A stretch of 6,720 nt of DNA, from the NCBI GenBank assembly GCA_023128875.1, contig JAGMDB010000166.1:1-6720 (forward strand), written 5' to 3'. This document shows, one piece after another, positions 1 through 5,659 of the stretch. The DNA comes from Dehalococcoidia bacterium. Its GTDB lineage: Bacteria; Chloroflexota; Dehalococcoidia; GIF9; AB-539-J10. The notes beneath the pieces are model-generated. The model made no database searches. It saw only the letters and a program-made list of their open reading frames with translations, and was not told the DNA's origin. Made by a program: the position numbers and the translations under genes. How positions within the stretch are numbered: the first letter of the stretch is position 1; each line of letters begins with the position of its first letter.

Positions 1-1133
1 TTGGGAACCTCAATGCCAACTATAGATTTACCTGGCACGGGAGCTTCAATTCTAATACTAGGAGCAGCTAAAGCCAAAGCCAAATCATTAGCCAAAGAAG
101 TAATCCGGTCCACTCTGATTCTGGTTTTAGATACTTCTTCCAGCCGTTCTTGCCCTCTATCTATGATTTTCCTATATTTCCTGCCCCAGCCAGGCTCAAC
201 GCCAAACTGTGTTACAGTGGGGCCCACATTTATTTGCACAACTTTGGCTTCTACACCATAGCTGACTAAAGCTTCTTCAACCAGCCGAGCCCGTTTATTA
301 ATATCATCTCTGTTCAGTTCTACCTCTCTTGGTTTATCCAGGATATCAATAGGCGGAAGCTTCCAGCCACCGGGAGTAAGAATTGGCTCGCGTCGAGGTT
401 GCCACGCTGCCCCTTCACTACGTTCAGGGGTTCGGTCTGCAATAACAGAAAAGGGAGGTACCATGGTTTTTGCTGTCATCCCGGTAACGCCAGGGCGTTC
501 CCCAGATGGAGTAGCTTCAGACAGAGGAAGTTGAGGCAAGGGGCCTTTAAGCGGTGCAACTTTGCGATGGGGTGGAAGAACTTTGAGACAGAACCGCTGG
601 CCATTTCTAACAGCTCTCTTTGCTAGACCCCAGGATCTACGAGGGGCTATGAAAATGATACCTAAAAGGACAAGTCCAGTCAGCCGGAGGCCGCCCACAA
701 CATTCATAGTGTCGACAACCCCTATTACGTTTTCCCTTATACTTTGGCCGATCCGGCCTTCCAATGTAATTCGGCTTAGAATATCTTGGCCAGGGGAGAA
801 AAGGGGGAACACTCCCCATGCTGTTAAAGCCAGAATAGCTCCTCCCACAAACCAGTTCCACCGCCTTGCTGAGGCGGAGAGGTGCCTTCCACATATCACC
901 CAGATTATCACGCCCAGAGCAACAGCTATTATAATTAAGCCAAGGCCAAACAAAGTAAGGATGTCTTCCCATGCTACAGTAGCCAGGGAAATCAGGCGAG
1001 GCCCAAAGTAATATAGTAGCCCTATTACAATGATGGCTAAGGCGACAAAAAGGGGGAAGCGTTTGCCTATCAGTGAGCTTTTTGCCCTACCCCGCTTTGG
1101 TCTGGATACGGTCTTCTGTCTTGCTCGAGGCAT
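1..1133 (-). CDS. ftsK: DNA translocase FtsK/SpoIIIE, N-terminal part (truncated by window edge)
   Basis: Membrane-anchored DNA pump that clears and segregates chromosomes at the division septum. The frame stays open for 377 codons from ATG at 1133 to the window edge; the ATPase motor and gamma domain lie outside. A basic N-terminus (residues 1-25) precedes about four hydrophobic segments: near 26-50, 58-81, 94-112 and 143-163. A proline- and arginine-rich linker follows (about 164-265), then the FtsK alpha domain: LPPIDIL near 265, the signature VGPTVTQFGVEPGWG at 303-317, and DLALALAAP at 350-358 followed by PVPGKSIVGIEVP at 365-377, which match the conserved pre-motor region of the family. 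The start is supported by SD GGAGGTG seven bases upstream and by the basic leader before the first membrane segment. It begins 4 bases after the RNase J stop. The linker contains two palindromic repeat units in frame (about residues 209-220 and 229-247). Identity is certain; FtsK versus SpoIIIE naming is not decidable here. Confidence 0.95.
   Translation of the reverse strand, partial: MPRARQKTVSRPKRGRAKSSLIGKRFPLFVALAIIVIGLLYYFGPRLISLATVAWEDILTLFGLGLIIIAVALGVIIWVICGRHLSASARRWNWFVGGAILALTAWGVFPLFSPGQDILSRITLEGRIGQSIRENVIGVVDTMNVVGGLRLTGLVLLGIIFIAPRRSWGLAKRAVRNGQRFCLKVLPPHRKVAPLKGPLPQLPLSEATPSGERPGVTGMTAKTMVPPFSVIADRTPERSEGAAWQPRREPILTPGGWKLPPIDILDKPREVELNRDDINKRARLVEEALVSYGVEAKVVQINVGPTVTQFGVEPGWGRKYRKIIDRGQERLEEVSKTRIRVDRITSLANDLALALAAPSIRIEAPVPGKSIVGIEVP
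394..448. repeat. Palindromic repeat unit 1 inside ftsK
   Basis: The unit has a hairpin core, CCCCT (410-414) and AGGGG (426-430), flanked by GTTGC (398-402) and GCAAT (439-443). On the minus strand it begins TTATTGC and ends GCGTGGCAACCTCG. This resembles the dispersed element with GTCATTGCGAG at one end and GTGGCAATCTC at the other that I recall from many bacterial genomes. In the FtsK frame it gives PERSEGAAWQP, a typical read-through of such elements. Copies elsewhere in this genome cannot be seen from the window. Confidence 0.55.
475..509. repeat. Palindromic repeat unit 2 inside ftsK
   Basis: A stem of 9 bases with one mismatch pairs 483-491 with 494-502 around a 2-base loop; its core AACGCC-AG-GGCGTT is perfect. 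The unit starts GTCATCCCGG and ends CCAGATGG, close to the dispersed GTCATTCCCG...CCAGA family of genomic repeats. In the FtsK frame it reads GERPGVTGMTA. It lies 26 bases from unit 1, in the linker-coding part. Confidence 0.55.
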
Positions 1134-1137
1134 AGAA

Positions 1138-2796
1138 CTACACCTCCACAATTACAGGGACAATAATAGGTCTTCGATGAGTCCGCTCATAGAGGAATTT
1201 GATCAGAGAATTCCTCACTTCGGCTTCAATATTGCTTCGCTCAAATAAGTGTTTTCTCTTATGATTCACAGCAGCCATCACCACCTCTTGGCTTTTCTCC
1301 ATTAAGGCTCCGCTCCCAAAAGTATCGATAAAACCTCGTGCCATAATGCGAGGCCTTCCTATCAATCCACCTTTTTGGGTATCAACAACCAGGCTTACTA
1401 TTACAATACCATCTCGTGAAAGCAATTTGCGGTCGCGAAGTAACACACTATCTATTTCCCCGGTTACTAAGCCATTTACATAGACATTGCCTGTAGGAAC
1501 TTTTCCAACAACGTTCCCATCTTCCTGCCCCAGCTCAAGTACATCTCCATCCTCAAGAACAAAAGTATTATCACCTGGCATGCCCAAGTTCTGCGCTAAC
1601 TTGGCGTGCAGGCTCAAATGACGATACTCACCGTGAACAGGCACAAAGAACTTAGGTTTAACCAAACTGATTAAAAGCTTTAACTCTTCCTGGCTGCCGT
1701 GTCCATGAACGTGAACTTGAGACAATTTCTCATAAATTACGTTAGCACCTTGTCGAAAAAGGCCATCTACAGTTTTCCCAACTAACGCCTCATTGCCAGG
1801 AATGGGAGTAGCTGATATTACCACCGTGTCCCCAGGGACAATTTGGACTTGCCCATGGCGCCCACCAGCCATACGCACCAAAGCAGAGGTAGGCTCACCC
1901 TGGCTTCCCGTAGTCAAAATAACTACCCGATTATGAGGCAAATGCTCAAGTTCATCAGAGCGGCAACGAACGCCTGACGGAATTGTAAGGTAGCCAGTCT
2001 CCATCGCCAAGGGTACTATCTCTTCCATACTGCGACCGGTGATAAATACACGGCGATTATGCTTGGCAGCGACATCAATCACCTGCTGAATTCGAGCGAT
2101 AAGAGACGCAAAGGTGGTTATGATGACCCTCCCCGAAGCGCCCATCATAATATGGTCCAGAGCCTCACTAACCACCCTCTCAGAAGGGGTGTACCCAGGA
2201 AGTTCAACATAAGTGGAGTCAGAAAGGAGAAGTAAAACCCCTTTTCTGCCCAGCCAGGCTAGGCGACTCAGATCAGTCGGCTCACTGACCACAGGAGTAT
2301 AATCAAGCTTAAAGTCACCACTATGAACCACAATACCTGCCGGGGTATGAATGATTAGTCCCATAGAATCAGGGATACTATGGCAGACAGGGAAAAACTC
2401 TATTGTAAAATTACCCAGAGTAACCCTACTGCCAGCGTGAACCACATTCATCTTTGTCTTACTTTTCACCCCCCGTTGTTTAAGCTCAGCAAGAATCAGC
2501 TTTCCGGTAAGCTTAGTAGCATAAACAGGAAGGGCGAGCTGGGGTAAAACGTAAGGCAAAGCACCAATATGATCCTCATGCCCGTGAGTGATGATAATAC
2601 CCCTTAGATTTTGCTGTCTTTGCAAAAGATAGCTGATATCTGGGATAAGTAAATCGACCCCCAGCATTTCTTCACTGGGGAACATGAGTCCAGCATCAAT
2701 GGCAATAATGTCATCCCCATACTCCAGGGCCAGCATGTTCTTGCCAATCTCACCTAGCCCACCCAGAGGGATTACTTTCAGTTTTTGTGTTGGCAT
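1138..2796 (-). CDS. rnj: Ribonuclease J (metallo-beta-lactamase/beta-CASP RNase)
   Basis: A 552-residue protein of normal RNase J length. The family combines 5'-to-3' exonuclease and endonuclease activity in cytoplasmic mRNA decay and RNA maturation. The zinc ligands are all visible: HGHEDH at 71-76, H139 (PVCHS), D161 (SGDF) and H388 (PVHGEYRHL). The beta-CASP insert runs roughly 205-355 and includes FASLIARIQQ (229-238) and GRSM (254-257), followed by HVHGHGSQEEL at 362-372. A complete C-terminal domain ends near 552. Two usually conserved positions differ from RNase J sequences I know: FAS(N/H)IHR reads FASLIAR (His to Ala at 234), and HxSGH reads HVHGH (Ser to His at 364). The ATG start is 4 bases after the UDG stop with no clear SD, suggesting coupled translation, and it places the typical LKVIPLGGLGEIGKN at the N-terminus. 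The family call is very secure; altered activity is only a possibility. Confidence 0.97.
   Translation of the reverse strand: MPTQKLKVIPLGGLGEIGKNMLALEYGDDIIAIDAGLMFPSEEMLGVDLLIPDISYLLQRQQNLRGIIITHGHEDHIGALPYVLPQLALPVYATKLTGKLILAELKQRGVKSKTKMNVVHAGSRVTLGNFTIEFFPVCHSIPDSMGLIIHTPAGIVVHSGDFKLDYTPVVSEPTDLSRLAWLGRKGVLLLLSDSTYVELPGYTPSERVVSEALDHIMMGASGRVIITTFASLIARIQQVIDVAAKHNRRVFITGRSMEEIVPLAMETGYLTIPSGVRCRSDELEHLPHNRVVILTTGSQGEPTSALVRMAGGRHGQVQIVPGDTVVISATPIPGNEALVGKTVDGLFRQGANVIYEKLSQVHVHGHGSQEELKLLISLVKPKFFVPVHGEYRHLSLHAKLAQNLGMPGDNTFVLEDGDVLELGQEDGNVVGKVPTGNVYVNGLVTGEIDSVLLRDRKLLSRDGIVIVSLVVDTQKGGLIGRPRIMARGFIDTFGSGALMEKSQEVVMAAVNHKRKHLFERSNIEAEVRNSLIKFLYERTHRRPIIVPVIVEV
1141..1147 (-). promoter_or_regulatory. 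Shine-Dalgarno site of ftsK inside the RNase J gene end
   Basis: GGAGGTG on the minus strand, ending 7 bases before the ftsK ATG at 1133. It is made by the last codons of the RNase J gene (Val-Glu-Val). The RNase J stop TAG lies between this site and the ATG, an arrangement expected for translational coupling. It is the strongest ribosome site in the window and fixes the ftsK start. Confidence 0.8.
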
Positions 2797-2800
2797 AGCT

Positions 2801-3403
2801 TTAGTCTAAAGTAAGTCTTAATTGCTGAGCTGCGGCAGGGGCTTCGGCCATACTTTCCGCCTGCTGTAATATTCCCGGAATCCTAAGCATATCAGCCTCG
2901 ATAATTTGGCGCAGACTACCTTGGTGAAGGGCAGCGGCTGGATGATACATAGGATAACAAACAACTTTGCCTTCCTTACGCGCCTTCCCGTGAATCTTAC
3001 TTATACTTTCGTTAGGAAAATACCTTGCTAGAGAATAACGACCCAAAGTAATAATTATTCTTGGCTGGATTATTTCTATTTGGTGGTCAAGCCATTTGCG
3101 ACAAGCCTGTATCTCAGCCGGCAAAGGATCACGATTTCCCGGGGGCCGACACTTAATTACATTAGCAATGTAAACTTGCTCTCGTGATAAGCCAATCGAG
3201 GACAACAACTGATTCAGAAATGCCCCCGCTGGTCCCACAAAAGGGCGGCCCTGTTGGTCTTCATACCACCCTGGCGCTTCACCGATAAAAAGTAACTCAG
3301 CATCCTCAGGCCCCTCACCAGGCACCACTTTAGTGCGATGCTTAGCTAGCTCACAATCCCGACAATTCGCTATCTCCTCGTAAAGCTCAGTTAAGACTGA
3401 CAT
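2801..3403 (-). CDS. udg: Family 4 uracil-DNA glycosylase, [4Fe-4S] type
   Basis: Removes uracil from DNA at the start of base-excision repair. The 200-residue protein carries the family-4 pattern in order: cluster cysteines C14 and C17 (CRDC), active-site motif GEAPG at 41-45 followed by ED and GRPFVGPAG (52-60), cluster cysteines C85 (KCRPPGNRDP) and C101, and the C-terminal uracil-DNA binding motif HPAAAL at 154-159. The insertion with the KRRIH motif typical of the cross-linking UdgX branch is absent after C85, so ordinary family 4 is preferred. The last 30 or so residues form an Ala/Gln-rich tail beyond the catalytic fold. A stop codon lies directly before the ATG in the same frame, so the start cannot move upstream. 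Only a weak AGG precedes it. The gene ends 4 bases before RNase J and follows a 48-base gap that may hold a promoter. Confidence 0.96.
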   Translation of the reverse strand: MSVLTELYEEIANCRDCELAKHRTKVVPGEGPEDAELLFIGEAPGWYEDQQGRPFVGPAGAFLNQLLSSIGLSREQVYIANVIKCRPPGNRDPLPAEIQACRKWLDHQIEIIQPRIIITLGRYSLARYFPNESISKIHGKARKEGKVVCYPMYHPAAALHQGSLRQIIEADMLRIPGILQQAESMAEAPAAAQQLRLTLD

Positions 3404-3411
3404 CTAACCTG

Positions 3412-3440
3412 ATGATACCACGCCCGCCTTTGGTATTCAA
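3412..3440 (-). promoter_or_regulatory. Candidate promoter for udg-rnj-ftsK
   Basis: On the minus strand, TTGAAT (3435-3440) and TATCAT (3412-3417) are separated by exactly 17 bases, matching the sigma-70 consensus at 4 of 6 and 5 of 6 positions. The expected start point falls within a few bases of the UDG ATG, which would give a leaderless or nearly leaderless mRNA and fits the weak SD there. This is inference from motif match alone. Confidence 0.35.
3415..3436. repeat. Inverted repeat ATACCA-N10-TGGTAT in the gap before udg
   Basis: A perfect 6-base inverted repeat with a 10-base GC-rich centre. It overlaps the inner edges of the candidate -35 and -10 boxes, so it could be an operator. There is no T-run after it, so it does not look like a terminator. 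A 6-base dyad can arise by chance. Confidence 0.35.
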
Positions 3441-3451
3441 TTTGCACTATG

Positions 3452-4249
3452 TTACTCCTCCTCGTACTCATCCTGCTCCCAAATAGGCTCAGTGAAGCGG
3501 CCAATAAATTCAGCTGTAGCTCGCTTGGCTATGAATTCCATCTCTTCATCTGTCTGCTTAGCCAAATTGCTAAGCTCAGTTAAGTCAATATCAATTCCCA
3601 GCATTCTGGTTAGCACCTCAAGCACAGCCAAAGAGGCTTTAGGGTTTGCTATTTGAGTACCGTACGTCGGCACTTCCCCTAGCAAGCAGATGCCTTCAAT
3701 GTCTCGTTCCTTAGCTATCCCCAATACCAACCCATTTAGTCCGGCAATGCGAAGATTCCCTCTAAGAATAACATTGCATTTGCTTAACTCCCCGATTAGC
3801 TCTCGTTTCGTGGCCACCCCCCATACTTTCGGTTCCTCGCTATGATGAATCCTTGTCACAGCAGCAGCACAACTATATATCCTTTCTACTTTAAGCTTCT
3901 GAGCTACATCCAAAATGGAATTAACCAGCTCATATCCCTTGGAACTAGGCTGTTCCTCCCCAATAAATAACACTAAGCCTTTGCCGGTCTCCTTATCCTG
4001 CCAATAGTAAAACTTGCTCTCAGGAAACCGGGGACTTTCAACCACATTATCCTCCACCGTAACACCCACTGGCTCAAAGAAGTTGATAGGTTCAATTTCC
4101 CCTATTTCCACAGCGCCTGATTTTTCTTTTAGATACTTCGCCACGATTAAAGAAACATCCCCGATACCTGGCCAGGAGACAAACATAGAGCAGCTCTTAG
4201 GACGTGGCCGCCTATGGAGCCTTATTGTACCCTTTGTTTTTTCCTTCAT
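3452..4249 (-). CDS. PAC2 family protein (proteasome-assembly-chaperone-like)
   Basis: A 265-residue protein of the PAC2 family. Eukaryotic PAC2 and archaeal relatives help assemble proteasomes or act as chaperone-like factors; most bacterial members have no proven role. Family features are SWPGIGDVS at 25-33, a central Rossmann-like alternation of strands and helices, IAGLNGLVLG at 168-177, and CLLGEVPTY at 188-196, followed by a helical part and a very acidic tail (259-265). No catalytic motif, signal peptide or membrane segment is seen. I chose the ATG at 4249. A longer TTG start at 4300 would overlap pmbA by 31 bases and add 17 residues ahead of the usual family N-terminus, whereas the ATG has GGTGAGGG just upstream and lies 20 bases after the pmbA stop. 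The close spacing suggests co-expression with TldD/TldE. No proteasome gene is in the window. Confidence 0.88.
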   Translation of the reverse strand: MKEKTKGTIRLHRRPRPKSCSMFVSWPGIGDVSLIVAKYLKEKSGAVEIGEIEPINFFEPVGVTVEDNVVESPRFPESKFYYWQDKETGKGLVLFIGEEQPSSKGYELVNSILDVAQKLKVERIYSCAAAVTRIHHSEEPKVWGVATKRELIGELSKCNVILRGNLRIAGLNGLVLGIAKERDIEGICLLGEVPTYGTQIANPKASLAVLEVLTRMLGIDIDLTELSNLAKQTDEEMEFIAKRATAEFIGRFTEPIWEQDEYEEE

Positions 4250-4251
4250 TT

Positions 4252-4259
4252 CCCTCACC
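4252..4259 (-). promoter_or_regulatory. Ribosome binding site deciding the PAC2 start
   Basis: GGTGAGGG on the minus strand lies between the pmbA stop and the ATG at 4249. Its GGTGA part matches the anti-SD complement with a 5-base spacing to the ATG. It favours this start over the upstream in-frame TTG at 4300 and GTG at 4258. Confidence 0.5.
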
Positions 4260-4269
4260 GCTACTTCTG

Positions 4270-5577
4270 TTATTTCGCTGTCACTGATAAACGAGGGCAA
4301 TATAGCGCAGGAGTCCGCAAAATCCCATCAATCCACCTTGCCTCATTTCCTATGCCAAGAGGTTGTTTCAAAACCTGATAGATATTCCCCGAAATCATGG
4401 TATCTTTCACTCGCCCTATTATTTTCCCGTTTTCTACCTTGTATCCTAACAAAACATTGCCACTAAAATCACCACCTAGGAGATTACCCTGATCAGCTCC
4501 TATAAGTTGCTCTACTACTAAGCCTTCTGTCATATCCTCCACCATAGCTTCAAAAGAAATACCTCCTTCTTCTATCACAAGGGAGCTTATGGCTGGCTTA
4601 GGGGAGCCGCCAATTCGTCTGCAATTGCCAGTGCTTGCCGTGTTAGCCAAAGCCGCCGTTTGTAAATCGTATAAGAAATTCGACACTACTCCCCTTTCAA
4701 TAAGCGGTGTGCATTGGCTAGGCATCCCCTCATCATCACAAGGAGAGCTCTCCACACGGTAAGCTAACGTAGCATCATCCCATAAATTAAGATTATTGTC
4801 AAAAACTTGCTCTCCCAGCCTATGTTGCAACGGCGAGGCTCCTTCCAAAACTGTTTTACCATTAAAAGCTAGCGCTATGGGGGTTAAAAAGGCGCTAGCT
4901 ACCCCACGTGGGGTAAGAATCACCGGTAACAGCTTAGTGGAGACAGCAGCCTTTCCCTTAGCCAATTCCAATTGTCTGATCGCCCTCTCAGCCATAACTT
5001 CAGGCTTATCAGGCAAACAACACGAGCTTTCGCCGTCACCAATAAAAAGCATATCTGTATCCTGGATAAGAACACCTTCCAAGCTAAGGCCAAAGAAGCT
5101 CTTAGTATAGCTTGCTTCTCCTCTCTGAGAATTGGCTATGTGGATTGAGCTTGTTCCCTTAGCCACTTCAACATCGCAGAGGATGTCAGCAGCATAGCCC
5201 CTTATCATAGTTATCAGGTGATTACCATACTCAACCATCTCCTCCACCGTTATCTTTTCCACTTGAGGGTCAAAAGTGCGGACTTCTGCGTAATCCCTTA
5301 AGGAAGGGAAGGTGAAATTGGCTGGATTTCCAAATTGAGATGTTTCCACAGCCATATCAAGCAAGGTCCCCATATCACTAAGGCCACTGGCTACTGAGAA
5401 GCCAACCTTGCCACCCCGGAAAATTCGTAACGCTACACTGGAATTTTCCTTAGCCTGCACTTGCTTTAGCCTATTAGCCTCAAAATGAACCAGAGTTTCT
5501 TGGGAGGAAGTCCAAAAAACCTCAGCTTGCTCAGCCACTTTTTCAGCCGAGTGAAGAAGCTCCGAAAGATGTTCCAT
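4270..5577 (-). CDS. pmbA: TldE/PmbA, partner subunit of the TldD metallopeptidase
   Basis: A 435-residue, full-length PmbA/TldE protein. In Escherichia coli the TldD-TldE heterodimer cleaves unfolded peptides such as the microcin B17 leader and the CcdA antitoxin; TldE lacks the zinc site and contributes to the substrate channel. The N-terminal domain shows VALRIFRGGKVGFSVASG at 48-65. The C-terminal domain starts near 215 with LPVILTPRGVASAFL, where TldD would carry HExxxH, and no such motif occurs here. The conserved segment around 277-320 (DDEGMPSQCTPLIERG, then FLYDLQTAALA) and the ending near 405-430 (SGNIYQVL, then RTPAL) are typical. The ATG at 5577 has no convincing SD (GAATTCAAG precedes it). 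The gene follows tldD after 82 bases that contain an AT-rich palindrome and a weak promoter candidate. The assignment is very secure; the natural substrate is unknown. Confidence 0.95.
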   Translation of the reverse strand: MEHLSELLHSAEKVAEQAEVFWTSSQETLVHFEANRLKQVQAKENSSVALRIFRGGKVGFSVASGLSDMGTLLDMAVETSQFGNPANFTFPSLRDYAEVRTFDPQVEKITVEEMVEYGNHLITMIRGYAADILCDVEVAKGTSSIHIANSQRGEASYTKSFFGLSLEGVLIQDTDMLFIGDGESSCCLPDKPEVMAERAIRQLELAKGKAAVSTKLLPVILTPRGVASAFLTPIALAFNGKTVLEGASPLQHRLGEQVFDNNLNLWDDATLAYRVESSPCDDEGMPSQCTPLIERGVVSNFLYDLQTAALANTASTGNCRRIGGSPKPAISSLVIEEGGISFEAMVEDMTEGLVVEQLIGADQGNLLGGDFSGNVLLGYKVENGKIIGRVKDTMISGNIYQVLKQPLGIGNEARWIDGILRTPALYCPRLSVTAK

Positions 5578-5592
5578 CTTGAATTCTAATCT

Positions 5593-5621
5593 TTAATATC
5601 TAACCCTAAGCAAATTTGCAA
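5593..5621 (-). promoter_or_regulatory. Weak candidate promoter before pmbA
   Basis: On the minus strand, TTGCAA (5616-5621) and TATTAA (5593-5598) are 17 bases apart, each matching the sigma-70 consensus at 4 of 6 positions. The start point would fall about 8 to 10 bases before the pmbA ATG. The region is AT-rich, so chance matches are likely. Confidence 0.2.
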
Positions 5622-5627
5622 AATTTG
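5611..5627. repeat. Near-palindrome in the tldD-pmbA gap
   Basis: The 17 bases CAAATTTGCAAAATTTG become a perfect 16-base palindrome if one A is removed from the right half. It overlaps the candidate -35 box. It could be an operator or simply AT-rich sequence. Confidence 0.35.
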
Positions 5628-5659
5628 AACTTCCAGGATTCCGGACTTAGTGTTTACCT

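Noticed and set aside
1..1248. Several plus-strand reading frames (1-261, 399-626, 562-1011, 1030-1248) and a minus-strand frame at 637-972
   Set aside because: They lie over the continuous FtsK frame and the RNase J end, have unusual composition, and show no family motif. The FtsK frame explains the region.
2801..3403. UDG being a UdgX-type DNA cross-linking enzyme
   Set aside because: The insertion with KRRIH after the third cluster cysteine is absent; that stretch reads like ordinary family 4. The His-Gly at 138-139 is at a different place.
3415..3436. Terminator after PAC2
   Set aside because: The 6-base stem has a 10-base loop and no T-run downstream on the coding strand.
4250..4300. 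Longer PAC2 start at the TTG (4300), overlapping pmbA
   Set aside because: It adds 17 residues ahead of the usual family N-terminus and overlaps pmbA by 31 bases, whereas the ATG at 4249 has a better ribosome site and no overlap.
4014..5110. Plus-strand reading frames at 4014-4466 and 4796-5110
   Set aside because: They are antisense to PAC2 and pmbA, lack recognisable motifs, and overlap strongly supported genes.
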